From Thermothelomyces thermophilus ATCC 42464 (lineage: Eukaryota; Ascomycota; Sordariomycetes; Sordariales; Chaetomiaceae): a DNA stretch of 64,000 nucleotides. This document shows, piece by piece, positions 46,397 through 58,810 of this stretch. Each line of letters starts with the position of its first letter. Positions within the stretch are counted from its first letter, which is position 1. The notes beneath the pieces are model-generated. The model saw only the letters and a list, made by a program, of their open reading frames with translations, ran no database searches and was not told where the DNA came from. The stretch lies in contig NC_016472.1 in NCBI RefSeq assembly GCF_000226095.1, positions 10,106,001 to 10,170,000 on the forward strand, given 5' to 3'. The translations under genes were made by a program, and so were the position numbers.

Positions 46397-49300
46397 ATCT
46401 TACCTTTAATATCTAATCTAGAATATTAATATACCATAAAAAAAGGAAAGGTAGCTAGAATAACCTTATAGAAGCCTTATTTCCTAGTCTAGCCTCTTTA
46501 TAAAGTAATACTCTAAGAGCCTCCTTAGATCTATTAGCTATTATAAAACCTTCCTTACTAAATAATGGTTATATGCCCCTATATTTTATAAAATGAAGTC
46601 TAGGTCCCTTTATGATCAAATTTACTAGGATTTCTATATTTAGCTTCTTAAAAGGTTTAAATATTATATAATTAGGTACTTCATAGTCTTCTTCCTTTAC
46701 CTATGAATATAATAAGGGGTATTAACCCCTAAGATTCAAATACTAAATAGGAAGTTATAAAGGCTAATAGCCTCTCTATAGGCCTATATTAATGGGAAGC
46801 TCTAGGCCTTCATTAGGCCTTAATACCTTCATAGGCTTTCCTTTATAAAAACCAGATATAGGAGGTCTTTATCTAATATATATTATGTCTTCTTATTAGC
46901 CTCGTTAGCCTTCTAATAAACTCTAACTAGCTATTATAGCTAGTTCTATAGCTTATAACCTTTTCTATAGTATTTATAAAGGAGGAAGGCCCTTTTTATA
47001 GCTCTTTCAGACCTATTACTAGGCTATTACTTCTATTACCTTTAAGGTTATAGGCTTTAACCTTTAGCTCCTTACCCTAGCCCTCTTCCTCTAGAACCTC
47101 TAGCTTAGCCTATTATAGGCCTATTAAATAAGGGCTCTTATAGGGACCTAAAGGGCCTCTAGGCCTACCCTAGGCTATAGAAGTAGCTAGTTAAGCTTAG
47201 CTTTAAAGTTAGCTAGCCTCTTATTAAGATGGAGGTTTAAAGATAATACCTAGGCTTCTATTTTAAAGTATTAGATAGGGATAGCCTTATAGGCCTTAAT
47301 TACTACTTAAAAGTCCTTATATTAGGCCTTTAATAGCTCCCTAGTAAGGCCTTCTAACTTATCCCTTAGTTTAGTCAGCTTATAGAAGTTTAAAGCCCCA
47401 TAAATTAGGGTATTATAGATATATTTAATATAGACCTTATAAGCCTATAAAAGGCTAGGGTTTTAAATTCTTATACTAAGCCTAGTTAAGGTAAACTCCT
47501 AGGTTTCTAACTTCTTAGCTATCTTTATATAATAGGAGCCTTATTATAGCTACTAGTCTAACTAGACCCTAAAGAATCTAACTAACTTTAAAGGGGCTAT
47601 AGTAATAGTACCCCTTCCAGGCTATAGGAGCTCTAGTAGTTATAACTACTATTTCTAGCTCTTATGAATGTAGATAATCCTACTCTTTTCTAGGGTAAAA
47701 GCTATATTATAGGTCTTTACTTACTATAAGTAAGCCTCTTAGGCCCTCTATAGCTAGCTATTATATGTATCTTTAGTCTTTTTAGAGGTTAATAGGTTAA
47801 TATTATTAGTAAAGCCTACTAAGCTAACTATAAGGTAGGCCTATTAAATGGTCTAATAGACGGAGGCTATATAGAATATAAATAATATAAGGGAGAGGAG
47901 TAACCCCTATGGGACCCTAGCCTTTATTATTATATCTTTTATTTCTTAGCTGTTAAAGTAAATAATAGGTATCCTATCTTATAACTATTCCTCAACCTAG
48001 ATTACTACCTACTTTATAAAGTCTTAGCTCTATAAAGTAACTAATAGCTAGGTATAATTAATATTATTAAGTACCCCTAAGATATTAAGCTATAGGGGGA
48101 AGGTTATTACCTAATACCTCTAAGCCTCCTAGATATAGGTTATAACTAGTTAAATAGCTAGTTCTATAGACCTATATTTATAATTATTTATCTATTTAGC
48201 TAGGAAAAATAGGCCTCTATAGTAATTATTACCTTTTATATAACTATAGCTTCTAATACCTTACCTATTATTAAAAGAAATACTATAGGCCTATAGCTAC
48301 CTAAGGTAAAGTAGGCTTATAGCGGTTTACTAGGCTTATAGAGGATAACTATCTTAGCCCTTTTAAATCAGGCTAGAAAATAGCTAAGCTAAAGACTCTC
48401 TAAGGCTAATATAGCTAATATTTAGAAAAGTAGCTACCTATAGGTCTTTAATAGACCTATAGGGAGGAAGTCCTCCCCTAGGGCTTTCTATAGGGCTACT
48501 CTAGCTAATACTACCCTGACTTTATCTATTATAACCTTATAATATATCTTAAACTTTAGCTCCTAGTAGCTTTTTAATTTTAGATCTTTAATATCTAATA
48601 AGTCTATTTTTAAGTTTAAAAAGAACTTATTAACTAGTGTTCTAGCCTTCTATTAATAGGTTATAAACCCCCCTTTAAAGGGTAGGAGCTTTAAGGGGTT
48701 AACTAATAGGTAGCTCTATGGCCTAGCCTATTACTCCAGCTTCTATAATAGGTATAGCTAGTTAATAGCCTCCTATATTATAGTTCTCTAGCTCTTAATC
48801 TTTATAGCTATAATAGTCTTAGCCTAGTCCTATAAGGCCTATTAAAGTACTTCCTATATATAGGGGTTTAGAGCGCTTTTATAAGTCTTCTCTATCTCCT
48901 TAGCCCTCTCCTAGGCCTTTTAAACTTCCCTTATCTATTACTAAGCCTATTTCCCCCCTATAATAGCCTTCTTTACTAGGGCTAAGGCTATAGCTACCTC
49001 TTTAAGGACCTCTATAAGCCTATTAAAGGCCTATAGAAGTTTTTCTAGGCCTTAAGAAATAGACTTAGCTAGGGCTATAGCCTATTAGCTAAGCTAGAGA
49101 GAGAGGTAGGCTATCTTACCCTATACTATCTTTTTATCTAAACTCTTCTAATCTTACCTTTTACTAGCTACTACTAGTTTACTAGTCTCCTAGAGGGAGA
49201 CTTATAGGGCCTATAGGTAGTAATTAGACTTTCTCTATTTTATAATATCCCTATATGTTATTTCTAATCTAATTAAGGCCTAGAGTAAGTTTATTATAAA

Positions 49301-51944
49301 AGGCTAGCTATATTAGGCCCCTTAGGGGGCCTTAATAACCTAGCTATATAGTTAGTATAAATAGGTTAAGGTCTTATTATTCTATAAGGCTAAGGAGGTC
49401 TTTAGCTCCTAACTCTAGCCTATTAAATAGGTCTTAAGCTAGATAATAAAAGTTAACGTTACCTATAAGAACTAAGGGATAGATTAGCTAAGGGAGGGCT
49501 AATAGGCCCTATAAGAGGGCCTACTCCTCTTTATTATTATAGACTAATTAGAGCTTAAACCCCCTCTTGCCTAGGGCTAAAAAGATTACCTAGTACTAGT
49601 TCTAATCTACTATTAAGCTAGTACTAACCCTCTAGGGCACCACTTAGTATCTCTAGAACCAAACCTCTGTCTAGTCAGATAGGGAGGAGCTTCGGCTTAA
49701 AATGTCTAGGGCGTCCGAGTATTTACGATTATAGTAGACAAGTCCGACCATTCGGATAGTAATGACAATAGAAGTAAAGATAGCAATAGTAATATCCCTC
49801 TAGATAGATATAAAAGAGTCTACTTATATAGAAATAGATATCTTAATTTATAAAAGAAAGAAGAACTATATTTTATTTACCTAGATCTATTAGAGTATAC
49901 AAGTATTAAAAGCTACTTATTATCTCTATTATACCTTTCTATTAGTAGTACCCCTAGATAGGTAACCTCTATTTATATCTAATATATATAATAAAGCTCT
50001 ATAGAGCTAAAAAAATAAAACTATACCTAGTGCCTTTCTAGTTATATTAAGAGCTTCTAGCCCTAGTCTATTATATAGTCTTACTAGCTAACTAGGATCC
50101 GTTTAGCTACTAGAACGGCTACCTAGCCCCTAGGCTTATAAGCTAGGTAGTAGTTTAAGACCTAGGGGTAATATATTAACCCTATAAATTAGTTAATCTA
50201 TAGCTTTTAGATAGCTAGTAAGTTATATTTAACTTCTTCTAATAGGACCTTAAAGGCCTATTCATTACCTTAGGTATTCTACTAAAGGATCCTAGTTTAT
50301 ATTTAAGGTTGCTCGAGTAAAGGCTAAAGGTATAGTAATAGGCTCTATAGCTATTACCCCCTTGATAAGTTATAAAAGGGAGGGGATTCTAGGCTATAGA
50401 AAGGAGATATAGGTCTGTCTGGTATTATAGAAGGTACTCTTAGCTACCTACTAGGCTATAGTAGGCCTTCTATAAGGGTATTTAGCCTTAGTTTAATAGT
50501 AGTTATTATCTTCTAATAGGTTATTAAATTTAAAGGCTACCTTCCAATATAGTTATTCTAGTAGCTAGAAAGTTTAAGGTCTATATTAGTAGGCCTCTTT
50601 AACTTTCTCCTTAGCTTTAACCTTCTTTAAGCAGCCTTTATACTATATTATATAAAGGCCCCTATAGGCTATATACCTATAGGGGAGCTAGTTAGAGTAA
50701 GGAAGGTATTAGGCCTCCCTAGTTCTCCCCCCCTCTCTATAGGCCTTTATACTATAATAGTTATAATAGACTAGCCATTAATAGTACTATTAGGTATAGC
50801 TAAAGCCCTAGTACCTATAGTATTACCTTAGCTCTAGGGCTTCCTAGTAAGCCTTATAGTCTAGTACCTAGGTATTCTAAACTATTCCCTCGTTATAGGC
50901 TTTCTAGGCCTCTTTAAGGTCCTATAGGCGTAAGAGTACTATAGCCTACTTTCTTTATAGGCTCTTTAATAGCTAGATCTTGACTATTTTAACTATCTAT
51001 AGGCCTATAGCCCCTTCAAAGTCCTACTTATTAACCCTTTATAGATTCTCTTTCTAGATACCTTTAACTAGGACTATATAAGCCTTATCAACCTCCCTAG
51101 CCTGCTTATTAAAGGCTATAGCTATCTATTACTTATTAGCTAAATACTAGTCCTTAATAGCCTTATCCTTAAAAACTACTATTATATTATTACTTAGGAG
51201 CTTCCTAGCTATAATAGCTCCTTAGTAGCTAGAAGCCCTATTAATTACTTAGATTATCTTAGCTAGGGTCTAGGCTTTAAGGTCTTCCTATAGGCTTATA
51301 TTCTATATAATAGCCTCTTATAAAGCTTATAATAATACTGCCTTAGCCAATAATAGGCCTCCTTAAAGGCCTATTACCCCTTATTATAGACTTATAGCTA
51401 CCTATGCCTAGGTAAGGTAAGGGATAGCCTAAAGGGCTTCTTTAAGCCCTTTATTAACTTCTTTAGCTATAAGCTCCTATAGGTTTAGAACTAGGCCTAT
51501 AATAATAATTATAAGGCCCTATAAGAGCTAATTAGTAAGGTCTTATATAATGCCCTATCTAGGGCTTAGTAAAAGGTTAACTAGTTATATAATAAGGCCC
51601 TTAAGTTCCTTAATATTAGGTATAGGATAGGCCTAGTAGGGGCCTTCCTTTAATTAGTCTATAGCTATAGGCCTCCTTACTTGGTGGCTTAGTAGTAGGC
51701 TCTAAGTCGACGTCGCTTTTAAGGGTATAGGGTAGTCTATATAGCGAAAGTTTTAACAGATATACTAGGTATAGTCGGAATATAGTTAGGTTCGGCTACT
51801 ACGATTCTAATGCCTATTGTATAACTATGACGGCTTATATATATTTGACAGTAGTATCGTTAGAGAGCGTTTTTCGAGAGCTCTCTAGTGGTAGTAGGTT
51901 TGTATATTTTTGTATAATATTCGTAAAGATATAAGAGAAGCTCT
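46397..51944 (-). mobile_element. LINE-C, main part (5' about 5.5 kb), with internal insertion
   Basis: Reverse orientation. It begins with the bases that follow the break at 26,830 and is similar throughout to LINE-D (53,304-58,496). It carries C-terminal, RT and endonuclease-like and ORF1-like regions in inverted order and ends with the family 5' leader at about 51,944. It is longer than LINE-D because of about 470 bp at about 49,604-50,075. It is saturated with stops and is the oldest layer of the nest. Confidence 0.85.
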
Positions 51945-52146
51945 TAGGTATAGAGTAGGTCCTAATAGTCTAGTATAAACTTAATAACTCTAATTATAGG
52001 GACTAGAGTATTATTAAGTCTCCTTTACTAAAAGGGTTAGAAATAGCTTTATTAGGTATACTCTAAAGGAGTAAAAGCGGTAGACTAAGTTTACCTTTAA
52101 TCTTATCTATTATAAGAAGATTTAAAGGTAGGAAGAAAGACTTCTA
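51945..52146. other. AT-rich relic between LINE-C and the solo LTR
   Basis: Degenerate sequence that continues after the solo LTR at 52,593, as shown by the shared TTCTA. No family recognised. Confidence 0.5.
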
Positions 52147-52592
52147 TGTCACGGATAAGCATATAGACGGCCTGGCAAGCTACAGCCAGGACGCAGGACA
52201 TTCCGATAGCCAATTACTTGACGGACCAATCAGAAGATCATCACCGCCAAGACTAAGGTCTTCACTAGTAATAATAACATGTCACAGTCGACAACGCGGA
52301 ATCACGGAGTAAAAGGAGAAATGGTACTAGTGATAACTATTAAAGAGGGACAGACAATTGTATATATATAGCCAGCTAGTCACTCGTTAGGTGGACTCTG
52401 AGAGTTTACTAGCGGTAATAATCACAATTACAGTACTCGTACTAGGCATTGCTGATTACTGTGAGAGGTAACTCTAGTGTTGTTGTGAACCCTTTGGCTT
52501 TACCGAATCCCTTAGACGACCTGCCTGTTTGTCCTGCTTAATCCACCTTCGTCTAAACCCTTTCAGAAGCAGTCTAAGCTGGGTTTGTCACA
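52147..52592 (+). mobile_element. Solo LTR of the Gypsy-1 family (446 bp)
   Basis: Begins TGTCACGGATAAGC and ends GGTTTGTCACA, flanked by exact TTCTA duplications (52,142-52,146 and 52,593-52,597). The 3' half is clearly related to the Gypsy-1 LTR (AGTCACTCGTTA, TCTAGTGTTGTTGTGAACCC, TTTCAGAAG), whereas the first 200 bp differ. No internal region is attached. It is less RIP-mutated than its surroundings. Confidence 0.9.
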
Positions 52593-53303
52593 TTCTAGGA
52601 TTACCTATTTAGGTAATAAGGTTATCTTTAAGGGAACTACCTAAATAGGGTGGTATAATTAAAGATAATAACCTCTAGAATCTCTCTTCTTATTAATTTA
52701 ATAAATATCTTAATCTAAATTACTACTCTTAATGCCTCTTATATCTAAGTATATTAAAACCCTATTAAGAAGAATACCTTTAGAATTACCTTAATTATTA
52801 GAGTTTAAAAACCTTACCTTAGACTTAGAAGTTAAGTATTATACCTAAATAAATATTATAATAGACAGACTTATTAAAGGTATTTAGATTATATTCCCTT
52901 TACTAATAGATAAGAGATTACCCTGTCTCTTCTCTAGCTATAATATTACTAAGTACCTTAAATATTTTATAAAAGCCTATAACATCTTTAATAGAGATAA
53001 TATTAATAAGATCTCCTACTTTAAATAATAATATATAGATAACCTTTATAAGATTCTTAACTAGTAGCTAGAATTAAAGAGGAAAGACTGGGCTATATTT
53101 AAAGCTATTATTAAGAAATTTTAGGAATAGGACGACTCTTACTAGGAGACTTTTACTTAGGAACTAGAATATCTTTTAGATTCCTAATATATAGATTTAG
53201 CTAAGTCTATCTATAACTACTTAAAGTATATTAATATCCTACTTATCTAAGTGTTAAAGAAGAAGAAAGTAGTCTATTAGTCGTTAGTTATCTAGAAGAT
53301 ATA
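52593..53303 (+). mobile_element. Gag-like retroelement relic
   Basis: Reading through stops, the plus strand gives a Gag-like helical protein segment (around 52,900-53,300, with KYLKYFIKAYNIFNRDNI). The same frame appears to continue after LINE-D at 58,510. The family is not certain. It ends in TCTAGAAGATATA, the LINE-D target. Confidence 0.55.
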
Positions 53304-56300
53304 TTATTATTATTATTGTTAGTCCTATACCGTTATGTTAATAAGTATGCTAAAGCCTCTCTCTCTAGTTATACATAAAGGAAACCGTACCTAATAGGCC
53401 AGATAAAAACCTCTGTCCTGCCTTTAACTCCTAATCCCGAATATTAATATACTACAAGGAGAAGTAGCTAGAATGGCGCTATAGAAGCCTTACCTCCCGG
53501 TCTAGCCTCCTTATAAGGCAGTATTCTAGGAGCCTCCCTAGGTCTATTAGCTACTATAGAATCCTCCTTGCCAAACGATAGTTACGGGCCCCTATACCCT
53601 ATAAAACGAGGTCTAGGTCCCTTTACGACCGTATTTCCCAGGATTCCTACGTTCGGCTCCTTGGTAGGTTTAGGCACTATATAACCAGGTGCTTGACAGT
53701 CTCCCTCCCCTAGCTATAGGTATAGTAAGGGGTACTAACCCCTAGGACTTAAACCCTAAAAAGGAAGTCACGGAGGCCGATAGCCCCTGTATAGGCCTAT
53801 ACTAGTAGGGAGCTCTAGGCCTTTATTATAGTGCCTTTATAGGCCTTCCCCTGTAAGAACTAGGCATAGGGGGTCTTTATCCAATACGTGCTATATCCTC
53901 CTACCTACTTAGTCAGCCCTCTAACGGTTGCTCTAGCTAGCTATTATAGCTAGTTCTATAGCCTATAGCCTCCTCTATAGGGTCTATAAGGGGGGTTAGC
54001 CCCCTTTATAGCCCTCCTATACCTACTGTCGGATTGTCGACTTCGCTACCTCGAGGGCTATAGGCTTCGGCTCCCGGCCCCTTGCCCTAGCCCTTCTTTT
54101 CCAGAACCTCTAGCTTAGCCTATTATAGGCCTATTAGATAAGAGCCCTTACAGGGGCCCGAGGAGTCCCTAGGCTAGCCCCGGTCTATAGGAGTGGCTAG
54201 TTAAGCTTAGCTTCGAAGTTAGCTAGCCTCTTATTAAGATAGAGGTTAAGAGGCAGTACCTAGGCTTCCGTTTCGAGGCACCAGATTAGGGTAGCCTTAT
54301 AGGCCCTAGTGACTACCTAAAGGGCCCTATATTAGGCCTTCGATAGTTCCCTAGCAGGGCCTTCCGGCTTACCCCCTAGCTTAGTAAGCTTGTAGAAGTT
54401 TAAGGCCCTATAAGCTAGGGCGCTATAGATACACTTAGTATAGACCTTATAGGCCTATAGGAGGCTAGGGCCCTAGGTCTTTATAGTAAGCCTAGTCAGG
54501 GTAAACTCCTAGGTTTCTAGCTTCTTAGCTACCTTTATATAGTAGGGGCCCTACTATAGCCTCTAGTCTAGCTAGACCCCTAAGAATCTAGCCGACTTTG
54601 ATAGGGCTATGGTGGTAGTACTCCCTTTAGGCTGTAGGAGCTCTAGTGGTTATGACTACTATTTCTAGCCCTTGTTAAAGTAGATAAGTTTATACTTTTC
54701 CAGGGTAAAAGCTATACCCTAGGTCTTTACCTACTATAGGTAGGCCTTCTAAGCCCTCTATAGCTAACCGTTATAAGCCTCCTTAGCCCTCCTAAAGGCT
54801 AGAAGGTTAATATTATTAGCAAAGCCTATTAAACTAACTATAGGGCAAGCCTAGTAAATGGCTTAGTAAAGAAAGGCTATATAAAGGATAAATAGTATAG
54901 GGGAGAAGGGTAACCCCTAGGGGACCCTAGCCCTTATTATTATATCCTCTATTTCCTAACTATCAAAGTAAAGGATAGCTACCCTATCCTATAGCCACTC
55001 CCTAACCTAGACTACTAACCACTTCGGGAAGCCCTGGCTCTGTAAAGTGGCTAGTAGCTAGGTATGGTTAATAGTGTCAAAAGCCCTTAAGATATCAAGC
55101 TATAAGAGGGAGGCAGCTGCCTTATACCTCTAAGCCTCCTAAACCTAAGCTATAATAAGCCGGATAGCTAGTTTAGTAAACCTATATTCCTAGTTACTCA
55201 TCCATTTGGCTAGGAGGAGCCTATAGGCCTTCATAATAGCTATTACTTTCTAGGCGACTATAGCCTCTAGTACCTTGCCTACTATTAGTAAGAGGGCTAT
55301 AGGCCTATAGCTACCTAAGGTAAAGTAGGCCTATAGGGGTTTGCCAGGCTTATAGAGGACTATTATCTTAGCCTTTTTAAACTAGACCGGAAAATAGCCA
55401 AGCTATAGGCTCTCTAAGGCTAGTTTTGCTAGTATCTAGTAGAGCGGCCGCCTATAGGCCTTTAATAGACCTATAGGGAGGAGGTCCTCCCCTAGGGCCT
55501 TCTATAGGGCTGCTTTAGCTAGAACTACCTAAACTTCGCCTATTATAACCTCTTAGCTTATTTCGAACTTTAGATCCTAATAGTTATTTAGATCTAGGTT
55601 ATTAATATCTAATAGATCTGCTTCTTGGTTCGGAAAGAACTTATCGGCTAGTGCTTTAGCCTTCTATTAGTAGGTTATAAGCCCTCCTTTAAAGGCCGGG
55701 AGCTTTAAAAGGTCGACCGGTAAGTAGCTTTATAGCCTTGCCTACCGCTCTAGCCTCTATAGCAGGTCTAGCTAGTTAGTTAACTCCTATAGTATAGCTC
55801 TCTAGCTCCTAATCATTATAGCTATAATGGTCTTAGCCTAGTCTTATAGGGCCTGCCGAAGTACCTCCTATATATAGAGGTTTAGGGTACTCTTATAGGC
55901 TCTCTCTACCTCCTTGGCCCTCTTCTAGGCCTCTTATACCTCCTTTGTCCACTATCGAGCTCGTCTACTATCTATACTAGCCTTCTTTACTAGAGCCGAG
56001 ACCGAAGCTATCTTCTTAAGGGCCTCTATAAGCCTGTCGAAGGCCTATAGAAGCTCCTCTAGACCCTAGAATATAGGCCTGGCCCGGGCCGATACCTATT
56101 TATTAAGCTAGAGTAGGAGGTAGGCCGCTTCGGCCTATATAACCTCCCTATCTAGGCTATTCTAGTCTCACCCTTTACTAGCTAGTATAGGCCTGCTAGT
56201 CCCCTAGAAGGAGACGTATAGGGCCTATAAGTAGTAATCGGATTTCCCATATTCTATAATATCCCTATAGGTTGCTTCTAGCCCGGCCAAGGCCTAGAAT

Positions 56301-58496
56301 AGGTCTATTATAAAAGGCCAGCTACGTTAGTCCCCCTAGAGGGCCCTAGTAACTTAGCTATAGAGCATATATAGGTCAAGGTCCTATTAGTCTATAAGGC
56401 TAAAGAGGTCCCTAACCCCTAGGCTAAGCCTATTAAATGGGTCCTAGACTAGGTAGTAGAGGTTAAAGTTACTTATAAGAATTAGGGGGTAGGTTAGCTA
56501 AGGTAGGGCTAGTAGGTTCTATAAGAGGGCCTGCTCCCCCTTATTATTATAGACTAACTAGAGCTCGAACCCCCTCTCTCCTAGGGCTAGAAAGGTTACC
56601 TTATACTAGTTCTCCTTTGCCAAATAGTCCTACTAGCTAACCGGGAAGTGCTTAGCTACTAGAATAGCTGCCTTACCCTTAGGCTTATAAACTAGGTAGT
56701 ATTTCAAAGCCTAGGGGTAGTATATTAACCTTATAAACTAATTAATCTATAGTTTCTAGATAGCTAGTAGGTCGTATTTGGCCTCCTCTAATAGGACCTT
56801 AAGGGCCTATTTATTACCTTAGGTATTCTATTAAAGGATCTTAATTTATATTTAAGGTAGCTAGAGTAGAGGCTAAAGGTATAGTAGTTAGCTTTATAAT
56901 TATTACCCCCTTAGCTAGTTACAAAAAGAAGGGGGTTCTAGGCTATAGAAAGGAGATATAGGTCTATTAGGCATTAAATAAGGTACTCCTAGCTACCTAT
57001 TAGGCTAGGGTAGGCCTCCTATAAGGGCATTTAACCTTAGTTTAATAGTAGTTGTCATCTTCTAGCTAGTTACTAAACTCGAAGGCTACCTTTTAGTATA
57101 GTTACTCTAATAGTTAGAAGGTTTAGGGTCTATATTAGTAGGCTTCCCTAGCCCTTTCCTAGGCCTCGACTTTCTTTAGGCAGCCCTTATACTAAGCTAT
57201 ATAAGGGCCCTTATAGGCCGTATACCTATAAAGGAGTTAATTAGAGTAGGTAAGGTACTAGGCCTCCCTAGCCTTCCCCCTCTCCCTATAGGCCTTTATA
57301 CTATAATAGCTATAATAGGCTGGCTACTAATAATACTACTAGGTATAGCTAAAGCTCTAATACCTATAATACTACCTTGGCTTTAAAGCATCCTAGTAAG
57401 GCTTATAGTCTAGCACCTAGGCATCCTGGACTACGCCCTTATTATAAGCCTTCTAGGCCTCTTCGAGGTCCTATAGGCCTAGGAATACCGTAGCCTACTT
57501 CCTCTATAGGCTCTTTAGTAGCCGGAACTTGACCGTTTTGATCGAGTATAGGCCTACAGCCCCCTTAAAGTTTTATTTGCTAACCCCCTATAGCTCCTCC
57601 TTCCGGACTCCTTTAGCTAGGACTATATAGGCCCTATCGACCTCCCTAGCCTCCTTTCCAAAGGCTATAGCTACCTATCGCTTATTAACTAAATACTAAT
57701 CCTTAGTAGCCTTGTCCTTAAAGACTATTACTATATCCCTACTTAGGAGCTTCCTAGCCGTAACGGCTCCCTAGTAGCTAACAGCCCTATTAATTACTTG
57801 GACTATTTTGGCTAGGGTTTAGGCTTTAAGGTCCTCTTATAGGCTTATATTCTATATTATAACTTCCTATAAGGCCCATAATAGTACTACCTTAGCTAAT
57901 AATAGGCCTCCCTAGGGGCCTATTACCCCCTATTATAAGCCTATAGCTACCTATACCTAGGTAAGGTAAGGGGTAGCCTTTAGGGCTCCTTTAAGCCCTT
58001 TTTTAACTTCCTTAGCTATAAGTTCCTATAGATTTAGAACCAGACCTATATAAGTAGTTATAAGGCCGTATAAGAGCTTATTAGCAAGGTCCTATACCTT
58101 GCCCCGTTTAAGGCTTAATACAAGGTCAACTAGTTATATAATAAGACCCCTTAACTCCTTAATATCTAAGGTAGGATAGGCCTATAGTAGGCCCCCCTTT
58201 GATTGGTTCGAAGCTATAGGCCTCCCTACTTAGTGGCTTAGCGTTAGGCCTTAAATCAACGTTACATTTAGGGGCGCTAGGTAGTCTATACGGTGAAAAT
58301 TTTAATAGGCGTGCGAGGTGCGGTTAGATTGCGGTCGGGTCCGGTTCCTACGCCTGCGGTGCCTGTTGTACATCCGTAACGGCTCGCGCGTAGTTGAAAG
58401 TGGTACCGTTAGATAGCGTTTTTCGAGAGCTTTCTAGCGATGGTAGTTTTGTATGTTTTGGTGGGGTATTCGCAAAGATACAAGAGAAGCTCCCCT
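53304..58496 (-). mobile_element. LINE-D, full-length Tad1-like LINE (5.2 kb)
   Basis: Flanked by exact 13-bp duplications TCTAGAAGATATA (53,291-53,303 and 58,497-58,509). On its own strand it begins with the family leader (58,496 downward) and ends in a short (TAA)n tail (53,304-53,319). ORF1-like, endonuclease-like, reverse-transcriptase and C-terminal regions match LINE-B. It retains more G/C than LINE-C but is still broken by stops. It serves as the length standard for the family here. Confidence 0.9.
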
Positions 58497-58509
58497 TCTA
58501 GAAGATATA

Positions 58510-58810
58510 GGATGGATTCCTACCTACTCTCTAGACTAGTCTTTAAGTATATAAGAAGGGTAATTGATAAATTAATAATATAAAGTAAGAGGATTTCTAT
58601 AACTTTATATAAGAGTATCTATAGAGGTTAGCTATAAAAGTCTATCCTTAAAGGCATACTAAGCTTAGACTACTAATAATATATAAAGTATATATATAAT
58701 CTTATTTATACTGTAATTTCTATTGTAAATTAATGTCTACCTATATATCTAAGTTTTTCCCTGCCTAACGTTAATACTCGAGCCTATAAATCTCCTAAGT
58801 ATAATAGCTA
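58510..58810 (+). mobile_element. Continuation of the gag-like relic
   Basis: Joins in sequence to 53,303 once LINE-D and one TSD are removed. AT-rich and stop-ridden; only weak coding character near its start. Confidence 0.45.

Noticed and set aside
26700-51970. TSD of LINE-C
   Set aside because: Compared the flanks of the (TTA)n tail and the 5' end at about 51,944; no convincing duplication remains, so none is claimed.
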